In this document: positions 25,721 to 33,964 of the stretch, in pieces
How the letters are laid out: every line of letters starts with the position of its first letter
Position numbering within the stretch: the stretch's first letter is position 1
Origin: Roseomonas sp.
GTDB lineage: Bacteria > Pseudomonadota > Alphaproteobacteria > Acetobacterales > Acetobacteraceae
DNA length: 64,000 bases
Direction of reading: 5' to 3'
NCBI GenBank assembly: GCA_020249775.1
Contig: JADCFA010000023.1
Coordinates: forward strand, 124,001-188,000
Notes under the pieces: model-generated
Told to the model about the DNA's origin: nothing
Database searches by the model: none
The model's input: the letters and a program-made list of their open reading frames with translations, nothing else
Made by a program: the position numbers and the translations under genes

Positions 25721-26873
25721 TCTTAGATATTCTGTGCGTTCGAGAGAAATTGTAGATTTGGTAAATGCAATGAAGCGAGATCAGCTAACGATTTCGCCAT
25801 TTTTTCAAAGAAATTTGGTTTGGCGAGATACCCATCGGCGGGAATTCATAGAGACCATCATTAAGGGTTTTCCTTTCCCTCAAATTTTTCTTGCAAGAGG
25901 TCCAATAAATCTGGAAGAGATGACTGCGGTTCAATGTGTTGTCGATGGTCAGCAACGACTGAACGCAATTAGAGACTTCGTTTCTGATCGACTGGAGGTT
26001 CAAGGGAAATTGTTTTCACACCTTTCCGTGAAGGCAAAGGAAGATTTTTTAAAATACGAAGTTGCTGTTATCGATTTTGATTTAGAGACAACAGATGAAC
26101 GGCTGAAGGAGATATTTCATCGTCTAAATAGAACTTACTACTCGTTATCCCTTATTGAGCGAATTGCTTCAGAATACAGTTCATCTGACTTTCTTTTGGT
26201 GGCCCGTGTTTTGTGCGGCGATTTTACTTCTAAGCCGCCTAGCGACGATTTTGGCGACGAAGCGGAAGATCAGCTTAGTTTGTCGGGGCTCGGTGGCGGC
26301 TATTTTAGCCAAGATCCGGGAATTGGTGACGATTTTAAAGAGTGGATGAGTGTCAATCAAAATAATGCTCTTGCCAAAATCATTAGGGATGGAAGTGTCT
26401 TCTCATCGCATGAATTCTCGAGAAAAGTACCATTGATGTTTGTTTTAAATTTAATGTGTACCGTTCTTTATGGTTATTTTGATCGAAATAGTATGGTTAG
26501 AAATTCTCTAGATAAATTCGCAGAGAATTTTCGCCAGCGCGACCAAATTTTTTTGGCCATAAATAACGCTGCGAAGTTCATTGAAAAGATGCGTTTACCA
26601 AAAAAATGCATTTGGTGGAACAAAGCTAATTTCTTCTCGTTGGTGTCAGAGCTCTCGCGAATGCCTTCTCTTGAGGCACTTGACGAAACGCAGGTGAAGT
26701 CACGACTTCTGAATTTCGAAAAACATATCCCAGCGGAATATGCACGCGCCGCCCGAGAGGCGGTGGGCAGGAAGCCGGAGAGGGAAATGCGGAGCGCTTA
26801 CGTTGCCAGACTTGTTAGAGGGGACGATTGCATTAACGAGGCGACGGAGGCTCAAACCTCCACCACCACATAA
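25710..26873 (+). CDS. DUF262 (GmrS/SspE N-domain, ParB-like) protein
   Basis: A 387-residue protein. FFQRNLVWRD at 31-40, FIETIIKGFPFPQIFLA and VVDGQQRLNAIRDF (DGQQR at 79-83) are the defining DUF262 motifs, and IFHRLNRTYYSLSLIE matches the conserved RLN region. In GmrSD and SspE this fold binds and hydrolyses nucleotide and senses modified DNA, while a DUF1524 HNH domain cuts. No HNH motif is present here, so the effector would be the partner or absent. AT-rich codons mark it as acquired. A GGGAG site precedes the ATG. Its last 22 bases run into the 3' end of the Rieske gene on the other strand. Confidence 0.85.
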   Translation: MENNLRYSVRSREIVDLVNAMKRDQLTISPFFQRNLVWRDTHRREFIETIIKGFPFPQIFLARGPINLEEMTAVQCVVDGQQRLNAIRDFVSDRLEVQGKLFSHLSVKAKEDFLKYEVAVIDFDLETTDERLKEIFHRLNRTYYSLSLIERIASEYSSSDFLLVARVLCGDFTSKPPSDDFGDEAEDQLSLSGLGGGYFSQDPGIGDDFKEWMSVNQNNALAKIIRDGSVFSSHEFSRKVPLMFVLNLMCTVLYGYFDRNSMVRNSLDKFAENFRQRDQIFLAINNAAKFIEKMRLPKKCIWWNKANFFSLVSELSRMPSLEALDETQVKSRLLNFEKHIPAEYARAAREAVGRKPEREMRSAYVARLVRGDDCINEATEAQTSTTT

Positions 26874-27265
26874 TCCGCCTCAACCTTCACCGGAAAAGTC
26901 TCCGCCTGATACGGCCCCTCAATCAAAGCTTGGCCCGCTTCGACATGCGCGGGAAAGGCGCGCACCTTGGTCCGCCTCGGATCGAACCAGCTTTTACCGG
27001 TGCGGATATCGAATTCCCAATTATGCCAAGGGCAGCGCAGCATTTCCCCCGCGCGGGAGAAATGATAGCGCCCCGGTTCATCGCTCAGCGTCAGGCCGCA
27101 CAGAATACCGCCGGAAAGCGCGCTGCCCTGATGCGGGCAACGATCCAGCAGCGCGAAGAACTCGCCGCCCAGATTGAACACGACAATCTTCTTGCCATCC
27201 GCTTCCACCAGCTTCCGGCCACCAGGCGGGATTTCATCCACCGCCGCAACAATATGCCGCACCAT
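26852..27265 (-). CDS. Rieske 2Fe-2S protein
   Basis: A 137-residue single-domain Rieske ferredoxin-like protein. The ligands are Cys43/His45 in RCPHQGS and Cys78/His81 in RCPWHNWEF. The size fits either a ferredoxin for a ring-hydroxylating oxygenase or an N-terminal half of one, but no oxygenase catalytic domain lies nearby. Its start overlaps the stop of the upstream amidohydrolase (TAATG), so electrons or a cofactor may be delivered to the same pathway. The gene's 3' end is the right-hand limit of the AT-rich insert. Confidence 0.88.
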   Translation of the reverse strand: MVRHIVAAVDEIPPGGRKLVEADGKKIVVFNLGGEFFALLDRCPHQGSALSGGILCGLTLSDEPGRYHFSRAGEMLRCPWHNWEFDIRTGKSWFDPRRTKVRAFPAHVEAGQALIEGPYQAETFPVKVEADYVVVEV

Positions 27266-28371
27266 TACAGCCGATAGAAGTTGCGCGCATTGCCGCCGAA
27301 AATCGCAGCGCGCTTTTCTGCCGGAATGAAGGAAGGGATCGCAATGCGCGGATCGTCAAAATCCCAATGCGGATAATCACTGGCGTAAAGAATACGATCC
27401 CAGCCGATCCATTCCATCGCATCCAGCAAATGCTCGCCCTTCGCCGGTTCTTCGATGGGTTGGGTCGAAACATAAACATGTTCACGCATATACTCAGATG
27501 GCGCGCGCTTCAGATGCGGCACCTCATCACGCAGCCGCTTCCAGTTATTGTCGAGCCGCCAGCCAAGCGATGGCATCCAGCCAAAACCGCATTCGATCAT
27601 CACGATCTTGAGGCTTGGGAAGCGTTCAAACACGCCTTCCACCACAAAAGATGCGACTTGCGCTTGCGCGCTGGTCGCGTGTTCCTGCACTTCTTCCACA
27701 TAGAAGGAAGGCCAGCCGCCATTGGTCATGGCATTGCCGGAAAAACCAAAGGCATGGATGCCAATCGGCAGGCCCACTTCCGCCGCGGCCTCATAAATCG
27801 GCCAATAGCGTTTGCGGCCAAGCGGTTCCGAAGTGCGGCTCATCAGCAGCACCTGGCAGAAGCGGCCATCACCCGCACGGCTGCGGATTTCCGCCGCTGA
27901 CGCCGCCGCATCCTCATAAGGCACCACGATGGAAGCACGCAGCCGCGCATCATGATCCACCCAATGCGCCAATTGCCATTCATTCACGGCATGGGCGAGC
28001 GCGCCTGAAAGATCATCATTCACATCGCCCTGGCCCGATGGCTGCAAGGGGTTGAGCACGCCAATATCGAGCCCATAGTGATCCAGAAATTGCTTTTGCA
28101 CAAAGCCAAGATCGGAAGCGGGCGGCTGGCCCTGCGGCCCCCAGGCATCGCGCCGGCTCGCGAGCGGTGCGGCTTTCGGGAAGGGATAGCCCTTATGGAA
28201 ACCGTGGCGTGCATGAATGCCGTAGGTGGTCAGCCGGTGCCACATGGCGTCGGTCATGAAGGGGCGATATTCGCCCAAATCGGCACAGCGCGGATGGATA
28301 TCGCAATCCACCAGGCCAAGCGTGGCAGTGGCGGGCCGACCAGGGGCGGCGATGGGGCGGATGATGTTCAT
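27265..28371 (-). CDS. Amidohydrolase 2 family protein
   Basis: A 368-residue TIM-barrel metal hydrolase or decarboxylase of the ACMSD-like group. LVDCDIHPRC near residues 21-29 gives the DxDxH-type N-terminal metal site, GIHAFGFS a mid-barrel His, and LYASDYPHWDFDDP the C-terminal Asp. Many relatives are annotated only as predicted metal-dependent hydrolases. Four-base overlap with the paralogous gene upstream (28368-28371) and one-base overlap with the Rieske gene show an operon of three. The substrate is unknown. Confidence 0.85.
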   Translation of the reverse strand: MNIIRPIAAPGRPATATLGLVDCDIHPRCADLGEYRPFMTDAMWHRLTTYGIHARHGFHKGYPFPKAAPLASRRDAWGPQGQPPASDLGFVQKQFLDHYGLDIGVLNPLQPSGQGDVNDDLSGALAHAVNEWQLAHWVDHDARLRASIVVPYEDAAASAAEIRSRAGDGRFCQVLLMSRTSEPLGRKRYWPIYEAAAEVGLPIGIHAFGFSGNAMTNGGWPSFYVEEVQEHATSAQAQVASFVVEGVFERFPSLKIVMIECGFGWMPSLGWRLDNNWKRLRDEVPHLKRAPSEYMREHVYVSTQPIEEPAKGEHLLDAMEWIGWDRILYASDYPHWDFDDPRIAIPSFIPAEKRAAIFGGNARNFYRL

Positions 28372-29429
28372 GCCGGGACTCCCTCCCTAAGCCTGTTATA
28401 GGTCGCGCGCGGATTATCCACCATGATTTTCTTGAGCAAGCCCGGATCAAGCCCCTGCGGCACGGTGGAATCCCCTTCAAAATGCGCATGCGGCCAATCG
28501 GAAGACCAGAGCAACAACTCATCCGATCCCAGATGATCCATCAGCCGAGCCATGGTATCGGCTTCTTCCGGCACATCCAGCGGGCGGATGGAAAGCCGCA
28601 CATGGTCGCGCACATATTCCGATGGCGGGCGATCCAGCCAGGGCACTTCAAAGCGCACGCCCTTCCAGGATTTCACCAACCGCCACAGGAAGGATGGCAG
28701 CCAGGATACGCCGCTTTCCAGCAGCACGACCTTGAGCTTCGGGAATTTCACAAACACGCCTTCCGTGATCAGCGACGCCAGGGATGATTGAAACCCCATC
28801 GAATTCGCCGTGTATTCCTCAAGATAATAGGAAGGCCAGCCGACCGAGGTGACCGGGTGGCGCCAATTGCTGCCGGCATGAATGGCAAGTGGCATATCGT
28901 GGCGGCTGAGTGCCTCATAGACCGGCCACCATTCGCGCCGGCCAAGCGGGATTTCCCCCATGCACAGCGTCATGGCCTGCACGAAGCGATGGTCGGGTGC
29001 CAGGCGTTCAATCTCGGTCAGAGATTCCTCAATGGCATTGGGCAGCAAAATGGCGGCACGCAGGCGCTGATCGCCATCCAGCCATTCGGCGCGGATCCAA
29101 TCATTCACAGCGCGCGCAAAAGCGGCTGAGAGGTCCCGGCTGAAGGGAAGCTGCGCCGGAAAAAGCGGGTTGAGGATGCCCGTGCCAACCTGCCAGCGAT
29201 CCAGCACCTGCGCTTGCAGGGTTTCAAGCTTGCAGGGCGCCTCACCCTTCGGGCCGCGCCAATCGGCACGCACCGTGGAAGGGGCTGCCGGCGGCCAGGA
29301 TGCGCTTTCAAGCTGCGAAACACCGCGTTCCTTCAGGCTGGTCCGCCAATGCTGATCCATATAGGGAAACAGGCTTGCCATGCTGGGCAGGCCCGGATGC
29401 AGATCGCAATCTATCGCCGCTTCAGTCAC
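28368..29429 (-). CDS. Amidohydrolase 2 family protein, paralogue
   Basis: A 353-residue paralogue of the neighbouring amidohydrolase: AIDCDLHPGLP (Asp7, Asp9, His11), LAIHAGSNWRHP, and LLWSSDWPHAHFEGDS carrying the C-terminal Asp. Both proteins share the VGWPSYYLEE / GGWPSFYVEE segment and a SxWRL region, so they come from an old tandem duplication. Two diverged copies in one operon may form a heteromer or treat successive intermediates. It is the first gene of the minus-strand operon. Confidence 0.85.
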   Translation of the reverse strand: MTEAAIDCDLHPGLPSMASLFPYMDQHWRTSLKERGVSQLESASWPPAAPSTVRADWRGPKGEAPCKLETLQAQVLDRWQVGTGILNPLFPAQLPFSRDLSAAFARAVNDWIRAEWLDGDQRLRAAILLPNAIEESLTEIERLAPDHRFVQAMTLCMGEIPLGRREWWPVYEALSRHDMPLAIHAGSNWRHPVTSVGWPSYYLEEYTANSMGFQSSLASLITEGVFVKFPKLKVVLLESGVSWLPSFLWRLVKSWKGVRFEVPWLDRPPSEYVRDHVRLSIRPLDVPEEADTMARLMDHLGSDELLLWSSDWPHAHFEGDSTVPQGLDPGLLKKIMVDNPRATYNRLREGVPA

Positions 29430-29504
29430 GCTTCCTCCGGCGTTTCATCAAGTGTAGCGCGGGCGGAGCATCCTCCCTTTTCGCATGGCAATCAATGGGC
29501 TGGT

Positions 29505-30389
29505 CTACTTGGCCAGTGCCAGGATCGCGGCGCGATAGGGCAGGGATGGCACAGCGCCCGCTTCGGTGCAGGCCAGCGCCCCTGCCGTGACGGCCTGGCG
29601 CAGCAGCCTTTCGGGTGCCAGCCCCTCGGCGCTGAAGGCGGCGAAGGCGCCCAGAAAGGCATCGCCCGCGCCGGTGGTATCGGTGATAGCGACGCGCGGC
29701 GGCGCGGCATCAATCACCACGCCATCAGGCCGCGCCCAAAAGGCACCAAGGGCGCCAGCGGTGACGATCACTTCGCGCATTGTCTCGGCGGCAAGCGCAA
29801 GCGCCAGGTCAGCGGGCGCGGCTTCGCGCTGCGCCAGAATGGCGGCTTCGGTTTCATTCAGCACCAGCATATCCGTGGCGGCCAGAAGCTCTGGCAAAAT
29901 GGGCGCTGCGGGGGCAACATTCAGCATGCACCGCGCCTTGGGCAAAGCGCGAAACAGCGCCGCTGTGGCGGCTTGCGGCGTTTCAAGCTGCCCGAGCACC
30001 ACCGCGATATCGTCAGGCGGGGGGAAGCCGATGGGCAGGTTCAGTTCCGCATTGGCGCCAGGGATGATGATGATTTGATTTTCGCCGGCTGCATCCAGCA
30101 GGATGGTGGCTGCGCCGGTGGGCGCGCCGGTGATCTGCACTGCCTGCGCGGCAATGCCTTCCGCCGCCCAAAGCGCCTGCGCGGCCTCGCCCGCCTCATC
30201 TTGCCCAAGCGCCGCAATCAGCGCCACGCGCCCGCCCGCCCGCGCCGCCGCCACTGCCTGGTTGCTGCCCTTGCCACCATGGAATTGCGCCATGCCAAGC
30301 GCGGTCAGGGTTTCACCTGGCGCTGGAAAACGCGCCAGGCGGAGCACCGTATCCCGATTATAGGATCCAATGACAAGAATGCCGCCCAT
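29505..30389 (-). CDS. Ribokinase (PfkB family)
   Basis: A 294-residue sugar kinase with the ribokinase opening GSYNRDTVLRLARFPAPGET, HGGKGSNQAVAAARAGG near 37-53 and the ATP/catalytic motif DTTGAGDAFLGAF at about 237. Ribokinase phosphorylates ribose at O5; close relatives act on other nucleoside sugars. The GGKGSNQA signature supports ribokinase over fructokinase. The gene stands alone, 115 bases downstream of the amidohydrolase operon start on the same strand, and shares a divergent control region with livG. Confidence 0.88.
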   Translation of the reverse strand: MGGILVIGSYNRDTVLRLARFPAPGETLTALGMAQFHGGKGSNQAVAAARAGGRVALIAALGQDEAGEAAQALWAAEGIAAQAVQITGAPTGAATILLDAAGENQIIIIPGANAELNLPIGFPPPDDIAVVLGQLETPQAATAALFRALPKARCMLNVAPAAPILPELLAATDMLVLNETEAAILAQREAAPADLALALAAETMREVIVTAGALGAFWARPDGVVIDAAPPRVAITDTTGAGDAFLGAFAAFSAEGLAPERLLRQAVTAGALACTEAGAVPSLPYRAAILALAK

Positions 30390-30603
30390 AGGAGCAAAGC
30401 CTGGGGGGCCAGGCAGCGCGGGTCAAGCCTTGGCCTTTTCCCACTTGCTTAACCGGGCAAAACCACGGCTAGATGGTCGCATCACGACCGTAAGCGCCAG
30501 GCAATGATGCGCGCCAACGGAAAGCGGCGTGTTGGGGGGGGAGTAATGGCCTTCAAGTGCCATGCAGCGCGGCCTTTGACCGCAAGCGATCGGGCCATGC
30601 GCC
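30390..30603. promoter_or_regulatory. Divergent intergenic region between ribokinase and livG
   Basis: A 214-base gap without an ORF. It must hold promoters for both directions. It contains a run of eight or nine G residues near 30534-30542. No clear operator or riboswitch could be defined. Confidence 0.4.
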
Positions 30604-31389
30604 ATGTCGCTGCTTGAGGTGCGCGATATCGTCGTGCGTTTTGGTGGCGTCACCGCTGTTGCCGGCGTTTCCTTCGATGTGGAAGCGGGCCAGATTTGCG
30701 GCCTGATTGGCCCCAATGGTGCGGGAAAGACCACCCTGTTCAATGTCATCAGCGGCATCTACCGCCCGAATGAGGGCAGTGTGCGCTTCGATGGCCATAT
30801 CACCACCAATGAACCGCGCCACCGCATGGCGCCACTTGGCCTGGGGCGCACCTTCCAGAATCTGGCCTTGTTCAAATCCATGACGGTGCGCGAAAACATT
30901 CTGGCCGGCGCGCATTCCGCGGGGCATGCCGGGTTTTTGGCCAATGCGCTGCGCCTGCCGCGCGCGCGCGCGGAAGAAAAGGCAGCGCGGGAAGGCGCGG
31001 CGGAATTGCTGGCGCTGCTGCAATTGGAAGCGGTTGCTGATCTGCCCGTGATTGACCTGCCCTTTGGCACGCAAAAACGTGTGGAGATGGCGCGCGCCCT
31101 GATCAGCAAACCGAAATTGCTGCTGCTGGATGAACCTGCAGGCGGGCTCAATCACAGTGAGGTGGATGAATTGGCCACGCTGTTCCAGCATGTGCGCCAA
31201 AGCTTCAACCTGGCGATTTTGCTGGTTGAGCATCACATGTCCCTGGTGATGCGGGTTTCCGACAAGGTGGTTGCGCTCGATTTCGGCAAGAAGATTGCCG
31301 ATGGCACACCAGATGAGGTGCGCAGCAGCCCCGAAGTGATTCGCGCCTATCTGGGCGATGGCCATGCGGACGCCGCCCATGCTGCTTGA
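30604..31389 (+). CDS. livG: Branched-chain amino acid-type ABC transporter ATP-binding protein LivG
   Basis: A 261-residue ATPase. Walker A is GPNGAGKTT at residues 36-44, the LivG-type insert TFQNLALFKSMTVRENIL follows, the signature is the degenerate LPFGTQKRVEMARAL, and Walker B is LLLLDEPAGGLN. These features place it in the HAAT (LivG) group rather than LivF. It powers uptake with the four genes that follow; the next ATPase gene overlaps its 3' end by 11 bases. Ligand specificity is set by the binding protein and is not necessarily a branched-chain amino acid. Confidence 0.93.
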   Translation: MSLLEVRDIVVRFGGVTAVAGVSFDVEAGQICGLIGPNGAGKTTLFNVISGIYRPNEGSVRFDGHITTNEPRHRMAPLGLGRTFQNLALFKSMTVRENILAGAHSAGHAGFLANALRLPRARAEEKAAREGAAELLALLQLEAVADLPVIDLPFGTQKRVEMARALISKPKLLLLDEPAGGLNHSEVDELATLFQHVRQSFNLAILLVEHHMSLVMRVSDKVVALDFGKKIADGTPDEVRSSPEVIRAYLGDGHADAAHAA

Positions 31390-32083
31390 GGTCAAAAACC
31401 TTTGCGCCGGTTATGGCCCAACGCAGGTGCTGTTCGGGCTGGATTTCGCGGTGGCGGAAGGCGGTGTGACTGCCCTGCTGGGTGCCAATGGCGCGGGCAA
31501 AACCACCACCTTGCGCGCTGTTTGTGGCTTGATTCGCCCGGAAGGCGAAGTGCTGCTTTCCGGCCAGCGTATTGCGGGACTGATGACGGAATCCATCGCG
31601 CGGCTTGGCGTGGCCCATGTGCCCGATGGGCGCGGCACCTTCATGGAATTGACGGTGGAGGAGAATTTTCGCCTCGGCGCCTATACACGGCGTGATGGCG
31701 ATGTGGCGGCGGATTTCGCGCGCATGTGGGAATGGTTTCCCCGTCTGAAGCAGCGTTGGCGCCAGCAGGCCGGCACGCTTTCGGGCGGAGAGCAGCAAAT
31801 GCTGGCCATTGCGCGGGCACTTTTGCTGCGGCCCAAGCTGTTGTTGCTGGATGAGCCAAGCTTTGGCCTGGCGCCGCTGATTGTGCAGGATATCTTTGGT
31901 ATTCTGCGCCGCATTCGCGAAGAAAGCGGCGTTGGCATTCTGCTCGTGGAACAAAACGCCAATCTGGCGCTTGATCTCGCTGATCACGCCTATCTGCTGG
32001 AAACGGGCCGCATTGTCATGTCTGGCCCCGCTGCCGAAATCCGCCAGGATGAGGCCATTCGCCGTTCCTATCTGGGATATTGA
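31379..32083 (+). CDS. livF: ABC transporter ATP-binding protein LivF
   Basis: A 234-residue ATPase with Walker A GANGAGKTT, signature LSGGEQQMLAIARAL and Walker B LLLLDEPSFGLAP, typical of LivF. The ATG at 31379 overlaps the livG stop by 11 bases and matches the usual LivF N-terminus (MLLEVKNLCAGYG); an in-frame ATG at 31358 is less likely. It pairs with LivG under the permeases LivH and LivM. Confidence 0.93.
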   Translation: MLLEVKNLCAGYGPTQVLFGLDFAVAEGGVTALLGANGAGKTTTLRAVCGLIRPEGEVLLSGQRIAGLMTESIARLGVAHVPDGRGTFMELTVEENFRLGAYTRRDGDVAADFARMWEWFPRLKQRWRQQAGTLSGGEQQMLAIARALLLRPKLLLLDEPSFGLAPLIVQDIFGILRRIREESGVGILLVEQNANLALDLADHAYLLETGRIVMSGPAAEIRQDEAIRRSYLGY

Positions 32084-32086
32084 AGG

Positions 32087-32959
32087 ATGGAAGCCTTTCT
32101 TTTGCAGCTTACGGCCGGCATTGCGACAGGGGGCATTTATGCTTCGGTCGCGCTGGCGATTGTCATGATCTATCAGGCGACACATCATGTGAATTTCGCG
32201 CAAGGCGAAATGGCAACACTTTCCACCTTCATGGCGCTGACCATGATCCAGGCTGGCCTGCCCTATTGGGTCGCCTTTATTGGGACTTTGGTGGTTTCCT
32301 TTATCATGGGCGCGCTGGTGGAACGCCTGATCATGCGCCCGGTGCAGCATGCGCCTATCCTGACCCATGTTGGCGTTTATATCGGCATGTTGCTGATCAT
32401 CGGCAATATGACCGGTTGGGTCTTTGGTTATACGATCCAGATGTTTCCTTCACCTTTTGAAGGCGGCGGGCCGATGCTGGGCGGGCTGTTTTCATCGCAT
32501 CAGCTTGGTAGTGTTGCCGTGACACTCGCCGTGCTGATCCTGGTTTATCTGTTTTTCACCAAGACATCGCTCGGCCTTGCCATGCGCGCGGCGGCCTATA
32601 ACCCACGCTCCGCACGCTTGGTCGGCATTCGCGTGGATGTGATGCTGGCGCTGGGCTGGGGTCTGGCGGCGGCGATCGGGTCGGTTGCCGGCATGATGGT
32701 GGCACCCATTGTGTTTCTTGATCCGAATATGATGCTCGGCATTCTGCTTTATGCTTTTGCCGGCGCTTTGCTGGGCGGGATTGATAATCCGCCGGGCGCC
32801 GTGATTGGCGGCTTTCTGGTGGGTGTGCTGGAAAACCTCGCGGGCGCTTACATTGTGGGCACGGATCTGAAGCTGACAGTCGCACTGGTGATCATCATTG
32901 GCGTTCTGGTGCTGAAACCCTCGGGCCTATTCGGCCGCGTCGTGTTTTCGCGGGTCTAG
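32087..32959 (+). CDS. livH: ABC transporter permease LivH
   Basis: A 290-residue membrane permease with eight or so helices. The N-terminal LTAGIATGGIYASVALAIVMIYQATHHVNFAQGEMA (successive segments) is the LivH hallmark, and AAAYNPRSARLVGIRVDVMLALGWGLAA carries the cytoplasmic loop that contacts the ATPases. The start lies 3 bases after livF. It would form the channel with LivM. Confidence 0.93.
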   Translation: MEAFLLQLTAGIATGGIYASVALAIVMIYQATHHVNFAQGEMATLSTFMALTMIQAGLPYWVAFIGTLVVSFIMGALVERLIMRPVQHAPILTHVGVYIGMLLIIGNMTGWVFGYTIQMFPSPFEGGGPMLGGLFSSHQLGSVAVTLAVLILVYLFFTKTSLGLAMRAAAYNPRSARLVGIRVDVMLALGWGLAAAIGSVAGMMVAPIVFLDPNMMLGILLYAFAGALLGGIDNPPGAVIGGFLVGVLENLAGAYIVGTDLKLTVALVIIIGVLVLKPSGLFGRVVFSRV

Positions 32960-32963
32960 GGGC

Positions 32964-33947
32964 ATGAGGCTTTCACCCACAGGTTTTCTGCTTCTAGTGC
33001 TCGGCCTTGTGGCGGCTTTCGCGCCGCTTTGGGTCTTGGAAAGCTTTCATCTGTTCCAACTGACCATGGCGGTGATCATGTCGCTCGCCGTGCTCGGGCT
33101 CAACATCGTCACGGGCTATAATGGGCAGATATCGCTGGGCCATGGCGCGTTTTTCGCGATTGGCGCTTATGTCACTTCCATCCTGATGGTGCAGGCGGAT
33201 TGGTCCTTCTATGCAACGCTGCCTTTTGCGGCGGCGATATGCGGGCTGGTGGGCTATGCGGTCGGCCTGCCGGCGCTGCGCTTGGGTGGGCTTTATCTGG
33301 CGCTGGTGACGTTTTCGCTCGCCGTCGCGGTGCCGCAATTGCTGAAGCACAAGGCACTGGAAGCCTGGACCGGTGGCGTGCAGGGGCTGTTCCTGATGAA
33401 GCCCGATCCGCCGCGCTGGCTGACATCCCTGCTGCCCTTGAATGCCGATCAATACATGTATCTGAATGTGCTGATCGTCTCCGGCATATGTTTTCTGCTC
33501 GCCTGGAATCTGATCCGCGGGCGGATTGGCCGCGCGCTGATGGCAACGCGTGATCACCCCACAGCCGCCGAGGCGATGGGCATGGATATCGCCGCCCTTA
33601 AGACCGGCGCCTTTGCCGTGAGTGCCATGATCACCGGTATTGCGGGTGCGCTTTCCGCCGTGGCGGTTGAATTCGTGGCCCCCGATAGCTTCACCTTCCT
33701 GCTTTCCATCACGTTTTTTGTCGGCATGGTGGTGGGCGGGGTCGCTTCCATCCTGGGATCAATCTTTGGCGGATTGTTCGTGCTGTTTGTGCCGAATATC
33801 GCCGAAAGTATCAGCCGCGCCGCGCCGGGCGTGATCTATGGCATGATCCTGATCGTTTTCCTGTTTGTGCTGCCTGAAGGCTTCGCCGGTTTGGTGCGGC
33901 GCCTTTTGGCAAAGCTTTCATCACCTGGAAACCCACAACCAAAATAA
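32964..33947 (+). CDS. livM: ABC transporter permease LivM
   Basis: A 327-residue permease. LGLNIVTGYNGQISLGHGAFFAIGAYVTSIL (successive segments) is diagnostic for LivM, and ATRDHPTAAEAMGMDIAALKTGAFAVSA is the ATPase-coupling loop. About nine to ten hydrophobic helices. It starts 4 bases after livH and completes the membrane unit of the importer. Confidence 0.93.
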   Translation: MRLSPTGFLLLVLGLVAAFAPLWVLESFHLFQLTMAVIMSLAVLGLNIVTGYNGQISLGHGAFFAIGAYVTSILMVQADWSFYATLPFAAAICGLVGYAVGLPALRLGGLYLALVTFSLAVAVPQLLKHKALEAWTGGVQGLFLMKPDPPRWLTSLLPLNADQYMYLNVLIVSGICFLLAWNLIRGRIGRALMATRDHPTAAEAMGMDIAALKTGAFAVSAMITGIAGALSAVAVEFVAPDSFTFLLSITFFVGMVVGGVASILGSIFGGLFVLFVPNIAESISRAAPGVIYGMILIVFLFVLPEGFAGLVRRLLAKLSSPGNPQPK

Positions 33948-33964
33948 GCGGAGAGGAATTCACC

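Noticed and set aside
25127-26873. CBASS or full GmrSD system
   Set aside because: The NTase-like protein shows no CD-NTase effector partner, and the DUF262 protein has no DUF1524 HNH nuclease domain.
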